Shown one piece after another: positions 7,127 to 14,917 of a stretch of DNA of 43,551 bases. Position 1 is the stretch's first letter; each line of letters starts with the position of its first letter. The position numbers were made by a program, and so were the translations under genes. The stretch covers positions 1 through 43,551 of the forward strand of contig JAENZX010000031.1 in assembly GCA_016841045.1 (NCBI GenBank), written 5' to 3'. Source of the DNA: Thermincola carboxydiphila (lineage in GTDB: Bacteria; Bacillota; Thermincolia; Thermincolales; UBA2595). The notes beneath the pieces are model-generated. The model was given only the letters and a program-made list of their open reading frames with translations. It ran no database searches and was not told the DNA's origin.

Positions 7127-8602
7127 CTATGCACTCTTAGCTTCAGATGTACTTTCGGATCCTTTTGACTGGACGGCGGAAAGTACCGGCTCCTTAATTA
7201 ACATAATACAAACTACACCAGCTACCATTAACGCTCCATTCAGAACAATCGGAGCAACCCAGTCACCAGTTGCGTCCCGGATAGCTCCAGAAACTACAGG
7301 AGAGAGAATAGCACCAATTTCAGCAATCAAGTTCCAAACACCGAAGGCACTGGCCACTAAGGCTGCCGGGGCAAAGTCGGTAGTAAGTGCAAAGGATACC
7401 GACCATGTACCGAACAGGAACACTCCTGCGAAGAAAACCAGCAGACCCAGAATTAACAGAGACTGACCACCAATATAGAGGTAATACGCAAGACCGAATA
7501 TGAACAGCGCATGCAGTCCCATTGCTAAGATCAATGCGGGCTTACGGCCATAACCGTTTTTGTAAAAACTGTCGGCAATTTTACCCATTAATGGCAGTCC
7601 GATAAGACACGCTAGACCAAACATCGCAGCAGTTACACCCGAAACACTGATACCTGATTTAGCAGCATCCTGAATTACCTTGATGGCCCAATAACTATAG
7701 AACCATAAGCTCCACAGGGTAGGCAGAGCTCCCCAGTATACCAGCTGCAGATTTTTATTGAAGAATACAGGCCCTACCTGCTTACCCAGACTGGTCATGA
7801 TATAAAACATAATTCCTAAAGCTAATAACAGAATCATAACTGAAACCCAGACATCGCCTACATTTAATACGGCACCAGCATATGCTACACCCATGATCAG
7901 TATAAAGAATACAAAAGCATACTTGGAAATGCTGATAAGTGCTTTCTTATAACTGTACTCGAATTGCAGTTCTCCCTCGCCCCGAACCTTTTGATTATCG
8001 GGTTTAATCAGCCACCACATGAGAGCAGCCACAGCCAGAGTCGGAATAGCCCATACATAAAAAGGGAAAAGCCATCCTTCCTCGGGTCCCCATAACTTAA
8101 CACCCAGATTTAAAGCCCAGGCCCCACCAATGGATGCACCCACTAGTCCCAAACCTAAACCGGCAAAAGAAATTCCCATCCCAACTCCCAGTTTATCTTT
8201 TGGGGTTGTTTCAGATATTAAGGCACGGTCATTGGAATAATAGCACCCTTCGCCCAAACCTGTCATTACACGGGTACCAAGAAGACCCATCATAGTTTTA
8301 CCAAAGATACCGGTTAAAAATGTTCCAATAGCAGCCCAAATTATACTAAGCACCAGAATCGGTTTACGACCAAAACGGTCACCAATATATCCGGCCGGAA
8401 ACTGCATTGCCATATAACCGGCAAAAAATAAAGTGCTGAGCATACCACCCACGGCATGAGGACTGGCCACATTAGCAAAAAAGCCAATTTTGTTTTGGAT
8501 CATATAGGTAACAATCGGTGACATTAGGTTTCTGTCTACATAGGCAATGAACCAACCAACTAAGAGCATTGCCCATACGGTATGGTAGTATTTAAATTTC
8601 AT
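7127..8602 (-). CDS. MFS permease, probably for an aromatic or organic acid
   Basis: A 491-residue, very hydrophobic protein with about 12 membrane segments and the MFS loop 2-3 motif GYIGDRFGRKP near residues 71-81. A hydrophilic loop with KPDNQKVRGEGE separates the two halves. The C-terminal tail is short and Ser/Glu-rich. It is the only gene between the second sigma-54 activator and the first, and has its own sigma-54 promoter (8864-8880) and terminator, so it is a single-gene unit controlled by aromatic-acid signals. AGGAGGAG lies upstream of the ATG. Substrate is inferred from context only; benzoate or a related acid is the natural guess. Confidence 0.8.
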   Translation of the reverse strand: MKFKYYHTVWAMLLVGWFIAYVDRNLMSPIVTYMIQNKIGFFANVASPHAVGGMLSTLFFAGYMAMQFPAGYIGDRFGRKPILVLSIIWAAIGTFLTGIFGKTMMGLLGTRVMTGLGEGCYYSNDRALISETTPKDKLGVGMGISFAGLGLGLVGASIGGAWALNLGVKLWGPEEGWLFPFYVWAIPTLAVAALMWWLIKPDNQKVRGEGELQFEYSYKKALISISKYAFVFFILIMGVAYAGAVLNVGDVWVSVMILLLALGIMFYIMTSLGKQVGPVFFNKNLQLVYWGALPTLWSLWFYSYWAIKVIQDAAKSGISVSGVTAAMFGLACLIGLPLMGKIADSFYKNGYGRKPALILAMGLHALFIFGLAYYLYIGGQSLLILGLLVFFAGVFLFGTWSVSFALTTDFAPAALVASAFGVWNLIAEIGAILSPVVSGAIRDATGDWVAPIVLNGALMVAGVVCIMLIKEPVLSAVQSKGSESTSEAKSA

Positions 8603-8863
8603 AATTGCTCCTCCTTATTTATTAGTTTTAGTCAGTAGACATCAAAATTTAATGACAATTTTCATGGTCAAACATCCGGCTAGTTATCTCTTTTATTGCA
8701 GCCGGGACTTCACCAAACTATCTGTTATTTAGACCCCCTTCTTTGATTATTAATTTGTCTTCTCCGTCGTATTTTTAGGTTCGGTCCCCCCTCTTCACCT
8801 TAATAGTACAAGAGCCACACTCCGTTTAAAGCAAGGAGTTTGTTTGACCCTGCTACGTTTATA

Positions 8864-8880
8864 TTGCAAAACCAAGGCCA
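8864..8880 (-). promoter_or_regulatory. Sigma-54 (-24/-12) promoter of the MFS permease gene
   Basis: Minus strand TGGCCTTGGTTTTGCAA: TGGC, 10 nt from GG to GC, and TTTTGCA. This is a near-consensus sigma-54 promoter placed between an activator gene and the permease. Confidence 0.8.
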
Positions 8881-8995
8881 AAAATCGACATTTTGTGTGC
8901 TTTTTCGCCCAAATGTCTTTTTTCTAAGTTGAAATGATGAATTCCACTGCCAACGGGAGTGGTCATGCCAACTAAAACCAAAAAGAAATCCAGGA

Positions 8996-9046
8996 AATTA
9001 AAAATTGGTGCTACAACACACCATACGATGTGCTGCCGCACCAATT
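8996..9046 (-). terminator. Intrinsic terminator of sigma-54 activator 2
   Basis: ATTGGTGC (9004-9011) pairs with GCACCAAT (9038-9045) around an inner CAGCACA/TGTGTTG stem, followed by TTTTTAATTT on the minus strand. It has the same GGTGC/GCACC architecture as the terminator of activator 1. Confidence 0.7.
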
Positions 9047-9066
9047 GTTTAGAGCCGTTTTGGAAA

Positions 9067-11163
9067 TCACTTTTGTAATCCATATTTTGCTGCCTTCCGT
9101 ATAATATTGGAGTGGTCGAGGCCTAATACCTCTGCCGCCTTCCTTATGGAAGGATAATTATCTAAAGCCATTCTAATCAGTTTCTTCTCCAATATTTCCT
9201 TAGCCTCCGGAATTGGCATAAGCTCATTAACCATAATAGGCGAATGAAACTTGTTTTTAAACTTGGCAAGCTGCTCCCGAACCTGCCGGGCTTCTATCAC
9301 TTCATCATCTGTAATGACCAGCAGTCGTTCCATGACGTTCTGCAGTTCCCTTACGTTGCCTGACCAACTATAGGACTCCAGAATCGGCAGAGCATTAGGG
9401 TCAAGCCGCTTCTTAACTCCGTATTTCTCATTATAGGTCTGAATAAAGTGCATCGCCAGTGGAAGGATATCTTCTTTTCTTTCACGCAAGGGCGGGACTT
9501 CAATTGGAACCACATTTAGCCGGTAAAAAAGGTCTTCGCGAAAAGCTCCCTCCTGTACCCGTTCCCAAATATCCTGGTTGGTGGCAGCAATAATTCTGAC
9601 ATCCAGTTTAATAGGCTTCGTTCCGCCAATCCGGTATATTTCCTGTTCCTGGAGAACCCGCAACAATTTTACCTGAAGATTAGTCGGCATATCTCCTATT
9701 TCATCTAAAAGCAAGGTACCCCGGTCTGCTATCTCAAACATTCCTAGTTTTACCTCCCTGTTGGCTCCAGTAAAAGCCCCAGGTTCATAACCAAAAAGTT
9801 CAGATTCTAAAAGATTTTCCGGAATCGCTCCACAGTTAATTTGAACAAAACTACCTATATTGGCCCTGGAACTGGCATTATGAATAATCCTGGCCAGCAC
9901 TTCCTTCCCTACACCTGATTCACCAAGGATTAGTACTGTAGCATCAGTCTGAGCTGTTCGGACTGCCAGATTGAAAATTTCCATCATTCCAGGACTCTTA
10001 GCAATAATCTTATCCTTTGAAAGACGCTCCGGAATGAACTGAGATAACTCTGTCTGGTACCGGCTGGCCAATAGTTTGGATTCTTTCAGTTCCTCATTGA
10101 GCTTATTTAGTTCTGTCATGTCACGGACATTAGTTACTACCCTGATAACCTTGCCGTCAGAACCAAATATCGGACTGCCGGTAACAAGCACTTCTTTTCC
10201 AGTAATAATTTTTTGGACACCGGTAACTATTCTACCTTCCTGGAGCGCTCTTACGGTGACTGATTCATGATGAAAAATTCCGGTTTCAAACAGGTTATTA
10301 ATCAACTTGCCTTCGAAGTGTGTTGCATCCAAACCTGTCAGACGGGCAAGAGCCTGGTTAATTCGTATGCCTCTCCCCTGGTCATCAGTAATCATGACTC
10401 CATCAAAGGAGGATTCAATAATCGCATCTAATTCACGATTCAGCTGCTGAACAGAAGCCAGTTCTGAAGAGACCTTCTCTAGTTCAGTGATGTCCTGAAA
10501 AACGGCCAGCGCCCCTGTAATTTTGTTATTACAGACAATTGGTGCGCGGTTGGAGATAATGGTTCGACCATTGGTTTCCAGTTTCTGTCCGTACTGGATG
10601 TCACCGGTCTCACAAGTCTCAGGCAGACGACTGGCTGGAAACAATTCTTTAATGTGCTTCCCAATTGCACTCCTATCGACCCCCAGACGACGGCATGCCT
10701 CCTGGTTCAATAAAACGATATTACCGGCACGGTTAATAGCGATAATTCCATTTGGCACACTTTCAAGTAACGACTGGGTTCTCTGACGATTGGCAGCAAA
10801 AGATTCCTGTAGATAAGCGGCCAGTTCTTTTTGATAGATAACACCTTTAAAATTCCCATCCGAATCTTCAACGGGAAGCCACGAATCGTAATTCAGCAGA
10901 GCCTTCTCAGGGTCTTCATTTTCTCTATAAGTAGTGAATTCAGTTTCCATGACATCTTTTACTTTGCTCTCCTGCTCATGCTTTTCACCGGAGCGCGTAA
11001 ACCTAAGACCAGCCGTCAACTGTAAAATGCCTGCTAGTTGGTTGTTTCTGACAACTGGTGCAGAGCAAACATCCTCGTTAATCATGGTTTCTAATGCTTC
11101 TTTTAAGGGCTGGTCAGGATTAAACACTAAAGTACTAGGACTAACTAGTTTTTGAATCCCCAT
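9067..11163 (-). CDS. Sigma-54 activator 2 (CBS-CBS-PAS-PAS-AAA+-Fis)
   Basis: The full-length 698-residue version of the paralogous pair. Two CBS repeats (about 5-58 and 72-125), a helical linker (about 120-132), PAS 1 (about 133-232), PAS 2 (about 250-352), AAA+ (about 378-618) with GESGVGKE, GAFTGA and TLLLDEIGD, and a C-terminal Fis-type helix-turn-helix identical to that of activator 1 except Ile for Val in SNIIRK. CBS pairs usually bind adenosine nucleotides, and PAS domains could bind the aromatic effector. AGGAGGG precedes the ATG. It has a 267-bp upstream region with a possible TATAAT box at 11220-11225, so unlike activator 1 it probably has its own promoter. Likely target: the permease gene directly downstream. 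Confidence 0.9.
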   Translation of the reverse strand: MGIQKLVSPSTLVFNPDQPLKEALETMINEDVCSAPVVRNNQLAGILQLTAGLRFTRSGEKHEQESKVKDVMETEFTTYRENEDPEKALLNYDSWLPVEDSDGNFKGVIYQKELAAYLQESFAANRQRTQSLLESVPNGIIAINRAGNIVLLNQEACRRLGVDRSAIGKHIKELFPASRLPETCETGDIQYGQKLETNGRTIISNRAPIVCNNKITGALAVFQDITELEKVSSELASVQQLNRELDAIIESSFDGVMITDDQGRGIRINQALARLTGLDATHFEGKLINNLFETGIFHHESVTVRALQEGRIVTGVQKIITGKEVLVTGSPIFGSDGKVIRVVTNVRDMTELNKLNEELKESKLLASRYQTELSQFIPERLSKDKIIAKSPGMMEIFNLAVRTAQTDATVLILGESGVGKEVLARIIHNASSRANIGSFVQINCGAIPENLLESELFGYEPGAFTGANREVKLGMFEIADRGTLLLDEIGDMPTNLQVKLLRVLQEQEIYRIGGTKPIKLDVRIIAATNQDIWERVQEGAFREDLFYRLNVVPIEVPPLRERKEDILPLAMHFIQTYNEKYGVKKRLDPNALPILESYSWSGNVRELQNVMERLLVITDDEVIEARQVREQLAKFKNKFHSPIMVNELMPIPEAKEILEKKLIRMALDNYPSIRKAAEVLGLDHSNIIRKAAKYGLQK

Positions 11164-11219
11164 ACAGACCCTCCTGTCCAGTAAATTTAATTACAATTAC
11201 TTTCCGTAATTATTTTCTA

Positions 11220-11225
11220 ATTATA
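11220..11225 (-). promoter_or_regulatory. Possible -10 box of sigma-54 activator 2
   Basis: Minus strand TATAAT about 55 bp upstream of the activator start; no convincing -35 at the right distance. Listed because activator 1 lacks any equivalent space. Confidence 0.35.
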
Positions 11226-11316
11226 CAGGTTTAAATAAATAAAATAAAGTCTCACCCCTCTTTTTGTCTCACCCTGCCTTTTGGGGACCGTCTAGGGGTA
11301 TCCCCCTACGATAAAG

Positions 11317-11353
11317 ATCCCTCCTACGGCAGTCATTCTTCCATAGGAGGGAT
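11317..11353 (-). terminator. Probable terminator of the aromatic-acid symporter gene
   Basis: Perfect 10-bp stem ATCCCTCCTA/TAGGAGGGAT with a 17-nt loop, 78 bp after the permease stop. The following T stretch (CTTTAT) is short, so termination may be partial. Confidence 0.55.
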
Positions 11354-11430
11354 ATAATTTTGCGTCTCCAAATAGGGGACTTAATTCGGTTTTATGTTCT
11401 GTAAAAATCCTTGTCTTCACCAGAACTACC

Positions 11431-12804
11431 TTAATGGGTAAGGTTGGCTGCAGCTCCCATTTTCTCATTAATTGTTTCCAAACCTTCACCCTTAACGTTT
11501 ACCTTATAGAACAGAACCATAAATCCGCAAATAAAGCATGGTATTGAGAAGATAACAAAATAGTTGGCGAAACTAAACCCTCCCACTTGCAGGTATCCGC
11601 CTAAAAGAGGTCCCACAATAGAACCCAAACGACCTATGGTAAGAGCCCAACCTACTCCCGTGGAGCGAACATGGGTGGGATAAATTTCCCCGGCGATTAC
11701 GTGTTGTGCAATTTGCGTTCCAATTATAAAGATACCAGTACCCGCTCCTGCAAGTAAAAGAGTCGTATTAGAAGTTGCATAACCAAATACCCATAAAGAC
11801 AAACCACCTAAGACGTAAAACAAACTTAACCCGACTTTGCGCCCGAACTTATCCATTACCAGGCCTAAGATAAATCCGCCAATGGTAGCACCAATAGACT
11901 GGACTATTCCGAAACTGTAACTCTTTACTAGAGAAAAACCAGACTTAACCAGCAAAGAAGGCAGCCAACTTGAAAGACCGTATATAACTAATAAATTGAA
12001 GAAGTAAGTTACCCATACAATTAAGGTCATACCAGCTAATCCTTTACCAAAAAGTGCCCCTACACTGCCTTTCTTCTGAACTACAGGTTGTTCAAAGTCT
12101 TCCGCAGTCCATTTTCTTGGTGTCGCACCAGTCAAAGCTTCAATTTTTCTCATATTCTCAATAGCCCCGGCATAATCCTTTTTACCCGCCAGGAAGCGAA
12201 CTGATTCAGGAAGATAGTGGTTAATTACAGGTATAAACAGAACCGGTAAAATTCCTATTAATAGCAAGGGCCTCCATCCAAGATTCGGAATAATAAGCAT
12301 TGCCATAAAACCTGCTACCGCCCAACCCAAGGTAAATCCACCAAACATTGCCGTGACTGCCTTTGCCCTTATTTTGGAAGGAGCAAATTCAGATACCAGG
12401 GTGATAGCTATTGGCATTGCGCCACCCATTCCTAAACCGGCAAGAAACCTAAGTCCTACGAATACTTCAAAATTTGGTGCGAAGAAGGCTGCTCCGCTAA
12501 AGATTGAAAAAATAGCAATACACATCATTAACGTTTTCTTTCGCCCAATTCGGTCAGATAACATACCAAAACCTGCGGCTCCTATCATCAGTCCCATAAA
12601 ACCATATGATGCCAGCGACCCTGCCACAACCGGCGTCAGGTTCCACTCCTTTAGTAGTTTGGGCATAATATATGCAATTACTTGGGAATCGTACCCGTCA
12701 AATATCAGGGTTAACCCCATCAGCAATAAGACCAAGCCATGAAAACGACTAAACTTTAATTGATCTATCCAACCGGTTGCAGTGATTTTATTTTGATTAC
12801 TCAT
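11431..12804 (-). CDS. Aromatic acid:H+ symporter (AAHS family MFS)
   Basis: A 457-residue MFS protein of the PcaK/BenK type. The membrane 1 motif FDGYD, near residues 37-41, is the DGYD signature of aromatic-acid symporters, and GMLSDRIGRKK near 81-91 is the loop 2-3 motif. The central hydrophilic loop (about 205-240) is typical. It would import benzoate or hydroxybenzoate with protons. It lies 52 bp downstream of the DhbE-like ligase in the same direction, so uptake and CoA activation are probably co-transcribed. GGAGGG precedes the ATG. Confidence 0.85.
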   Translation of the reverse strand: MSNQNKITATGWIDQLKFSRFHGLVLLLMGLTLIFDGYDSQVIAYIMPKLLKEWNLTPVVAGSLASYGFMGLMIGAAGFGMLSDRIGRKKTLMMCIAIFSIFSGAAFFAPNFEVFVGLRFLAGLGMGGAMPIAITLVSEFAPSKIRAKAVTAMFGGFTLGWAVAGFMAMLIIPNLGWRPLLLIGILPVLFIPVINHYLPESVRFLAGKKDYAGAIENMRKIEALTGATPRKWTAEDFEQPVVQKKGSVGALFGKGLAGMTLIVWVTYFFNLLVIYGLSSWLPSLLVKSGFSLVKSYSFGIVQSIGATIGGFILGLVMDKFGRKVGLSLFYVLGGLSLWVFGYATSNTTLLLAGAGTGIFIIGTQIAQHVIAGEIYPTHVRSTGVGWALTIGRLGSIVGPLLGGYLQVGGFSFANYFVIFSIPCFICGFMVLFYKVNVKGEGLETINEKMGAAANLTH

Positions 12805-12856
12805 AATTATCCCTCCATATTTTTTTCATACTTGTTTAACACTACCTTTTAGTTTG

Positions 12857-14506
12857 TTAACCTATTTTCGCCATCTTTTCCTTTTCAACTATTTCAGCAA
12901 TCCGTTCACGAAGTGTTCGCCTTAAAATCTTTCCTGCCGGGCTTAGAGGAAACTCGTCGACGACTTCGACTCTTTCCGGGAGTTTGAATTTGGCGATGTT
13001 CTGCTGTTTCAGGAATTCAATTAACTCCTCAAAAGTAATTTTCTCACCAGACTTAGGGAGAACCCAGGCGCAGGCTCGCTCTCCGTAAACTTCATCAGGC
13101 ATTCCGACCAGGCAGACATTTTCTACTTTAGGGTATTGTAATATCATGTTTTCAATCTCTTCACAACTAATCTTTTCCCCACCACGGTTTATAAGATCTT
13201 TAATCCTTCCTTCAGTATATAGGTAACCGTTAATTTTTTTGACTACATCACCGGTCTTGTAAAAACCATCCGGAGTAAAAGATTTTGCGTTGGCTTCTGG
13301 ATTGTTATAATAGCCCCGGATGGTGTAGGGCCCACGACAAATTAGTTCGCCTTTTTTGCCATCAGGCAACTCGCTGCCTGATTCATCCACTATTTTAATT
13401 TCATCATCAGGAGAAATCGGAGTCCCGGAGCTGTTCAGAATTAGATCTTCGTTATCATCTAATCGCGTTAAATTTAACAAACCTTCTGCAGTACCAAATA
13501 CTTCCTGAGGTATACAATTAAATTTTTCTTTCAGCTTTTTACGTAGTTCAGGCGCCAGCATGGCTCCACCATTTTGAATAACCTGTAAAGATTCAAGGTT
13601 ATACTTTTCCGGAATCGGGGAGTTAACCCACATTGAAACTAGAGGTACGGCAGCTGGTATGATAGTCACCTTTTCTTTTTGTACCAGGGAGAATACTGTA
13701 TCCGGGTCAAGAGCCGGGGCTATTACCACCTTACCACCATGGGCATATGCAGCAAGAATTCCAGGGCAGGCCAGGTTATAATTATGGGCCAGGGGTAAAA
13801 GCCCCAGGAATACGGTTTTATCGTTAAATCCGGATACTTCGCCACATTGCCTGCTGTTATAAACATAGTCATTATGAGTACGGGGAATGAGCTTGGAAAG
13901 TCCGGTAGTGCCTCCGGATAGCAGCATCAGGGCCACTTCTGTGGGTTCTGGCCGAGTCTTAGCTGCCAGTTTAGCCCACTCTGCTTCAACAGGGGTCTCA
14001 AGTAAGTTTTTAATTGAAATCTGTCCTTCTCTGACTTCGTCAGTTACAAATACATATTTTAGCTGTTCGCTTTTGATCTCATCTGCCAGGTCCCTGTAAT
14101 CAAACTTGCGGTAAAGTCCCGGAATAAAATATCCTACCGCGCCTGAAGACTTAATAAAGTGACCTATTTCATGCTGCCGGTGAGCCGCCAACGCCATTAC
14201 CGGTATTACACCGATTTTTACCAGGGCTAAAAAGCAGTATACGAATTCCGGTATATTAGGCAGTTGGTAAACCACCCGATCCAGGGGCTTTAGCCCAATC
14301 TCCAGGAAGTGAGCGGCTAGGCGTTCAACTTTTTCTCCTAATTCACTGTATGTTACACGTTGTTCCTCATATATAAGCGCTTCTCTAGAACCATACTTTT
14401 GAATAGTGGACTCAACCATTTCCCAAAGAGTAATATCAGTCCAATAACCTTTCTCACGATATAGTTTTATAAATTCCTCCGGCCATGGTGTACAATTTTT
14501 AAGCAT
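12857..14506 (-). CDS. DhbE/EntE-like aryl-acid AMP ligase
   Basis: A 549-residue adenylate-forming enzyme of the 2,3-dihydroxybenzoate/salicylate-AMP ligase branch: N-terminal CTPWPEEF and YREKGYW, PVMALAAHR near 108-116, P-loop LLSGGTTGLSKLIPRTH near 195-211, DLINRGGEKIS near 434-444, and the catalytic Lys in SPAGKILRR near 525. Siderophore enzymes of this type transfer to a carrier protein, but no carrier, NRPS or isochorismatase gene is nearby. Its neighbours are an aromatic-acid symporter and sigma-54 activators, so a catabolic role forming a hydroxybenzoyl-CoA (salicylate-type) is more likely. AGGAGG precedes the ATG. Confidence 0.82.
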   Translation of the reverse strand: MLKNCTPWPEEFIKLYREKGYWTDITLWEMVESTIQKYGSREALIYEEQRVTYSELGEKVERLAAHFLEIGLKPLDRVVYQLPNIPEFVYCFLALVKIGVIPVMALAAHRQHEIGHFIKSSGAVGYFIPGLYRKFDYRDLADEIKSEQLKYVFVTDEVREGQISIKNLLETPVEAEWAKLAAKTRPEPTEVALMLLSGGTTGLSKLIPRTHNDYVYNSRQCGEVSGFNDKTVFLGLLPLAHNYNLACPGILAAYAHGGKVVIAPALDPDTVFSLVQKEKVTIIPAAVPLVSMWVNSPIPEKYNLESLQVIQNGGAMLAPELRKKLKEKFNCIPQEVFGTAEGLLNLTRLDDNEDLILNSSGTPISPDDEIKIVDESGSELPDGKKGELICRGPYTIRGYYNNPEANAKSFTPDGFYKTGDVVKKINGYLYTEGRIKDLINRGGEKISCEEIENMILQYPKVENVCLVGMPDEVYGERACAWVLPKSGEKITFEELIEFLKQQNIAKFKLPERVEVVDEFPLSPAGKILRRTLRERIAEIVEKEKMAKIG

Positions 14507-14568
14507 AGTTTTTTCCTCCTTATTTTAGTTTTGTTCAATTAAACCAAATCAACTTCAAATTTGTTCTT

Positions 14569-14586
14569 TGGCACTTATCACCCCCA
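14569..14586 (-). promoter_or_regulatory. Weak sigma-54 promoter candidate for the DhbE-like ligase
   Basis: Minus strand GTGGGGGTGATAAGTGCC has GG and GC separated by exactly 10 nt, but the flanking bases depart from TGGCAC and TTGCA. Its position after the terminator of the third activator operon repeats the layout of the two better promoters. Confidence 0.35.
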
Positions 14587-14601
14587 CTATTTATTAACTA
14601 T

Positions 14602-14643
14602 AAAAAGCAAAAAGGATGCCAGCGAACTACTTCGCCAGCATCC
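14602..14643 (-). terminator. Strong hairpin terminator (or leader attenuator) before the DhbE-like ligase
   Basis: GGATGC (14614-14619) pairs with GCATCC (14638-14643), enclosing CGAA-CTAC-TTCG, and is followed on the minus strand by TTTTTGCTTTTT. If the ligase promoter is at 14569-14586 it ends the activator operon; if transcription starts further upstream it would act as an attenuator. Confidence 0.7.
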
Positions 14644-14806
14644 AACCACTCAGTCGATTTTTGCAATAATCTGAATTTTTATCTTAAGCAGTTTGATAAA
14701 AAATTTGATTGGTAGAAAAATGATACTGAATGAAAAAACTAATTTAAAATTAATTTTTTTATTTTTTTATAAAAGCAAATTGATACATTAAGATATTTAC
14801 AGGGAC

Positions 14807-14846
14807 AAAAGCAAAATTGGAACGAATTCGTTCCAATTTTGCTTTT
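14807..14846. repeat. Perfect 40-bp palindrome without a loop
   Basis: Two 20-bp arms meet at GAATTC (14824-14829) with no spacer and no mismatch; the flanks are A-rich on one side and T-rich on the other. It lies 72 bp after the stop of the Cys-rich gene. It could be a bidirectional terminator. Its core GGAACGAATTCGTTCC also resembles the GTTCC dyads next to it, so it may be an operator. Confidence 0.75.
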
Positions 14847-14861
14847 ATTTGGTACTTTTCC

Positions 14862-14887
14862 GTTCCAAGCGGAACTTTTGTGTTCCA
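14862..14887. promoter_or_regulatory. GTTCC-type dyad and half-site
   Basis: GTTCC-AAGC-GGAAC (14862-14875) is an inverted repeat, followed by TGTTCCA at 14881-14887. Together with GGAAC...GTTCC in the adjacent palindrome this gives five copies of the pentamer in about 70 bp. Candidate binding sites for the third activator (15439-17205). Confidence 0.4.
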
Positions 14888-14917
14888 ATAATGCCTTTCA
14901 ATGTGTTGCAAACTTAC

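Larger units (their letters stand above)
8603..9066. other. 464-bp control region between sigma-54 activator 2 and the permease gene
   Basis: Contains the activator terminator (8996-9046), a candidate activator dyad near 8944-8962, the sigma-54 promoter (8864-8880), and then an unusually long leader of about 250 nt before the permease ATG. The leader has a small hairpin (ACTCC/GGAGT near 8819-8839) but no recognised riboswitch. Confidence 0.65.
11164..11430. other. 267-bp region: activator 2 promoter and permease terminator
   Basis: Minus strand carries TATAAT at 11220-11225 about 55 bp before the activator start; the matching -35 is poor. A hairpin ATCCCTCCTA (11317-11326)/TAGGAGGGAT (11344-11353) with a short T stretch is the likely terminator of the upstream aromatic-acid permease. 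A second small inverted repeat AGGGG-TAT-CCCCCT lies near 11294-11307. Confidence 0.5.
14507..14917. other. 411-bp control region upstream of the DhbE-like ligase
   Basis: Contains, in transcription order, GTTCC-type half-sites (14862-14887), a perfect 40-bp palindrome (14807-14846), about 160 bp of AT-rich DNA, a strong terminator hairpin (14602-14643), and a weak -24/-12 match (14569-14586) ahead of the ligase start. No small gene was seen. Confidence 0.65.

Noticed and set aside
8859-9083. Minus-strand open frame (74 codons) between activator 2 and the permease
   Set aside because: It covers the activator terminator and the sigma-54 promoter and has no recognisable protein.
4992-11163. 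Composite transposon explaining the duplicated activators
   Set aside because: No transposase, no terminal inverted repeats and no target-site duplication were seen around the duplicated tracts.
11292-11489. Minus-strand open frame (65 codons) overlapping the end of the aromatic-acid symporter
   Set aside because: It overlaps the symporter end and the terminator in another frame; no ribosome binding site or homology is evident.
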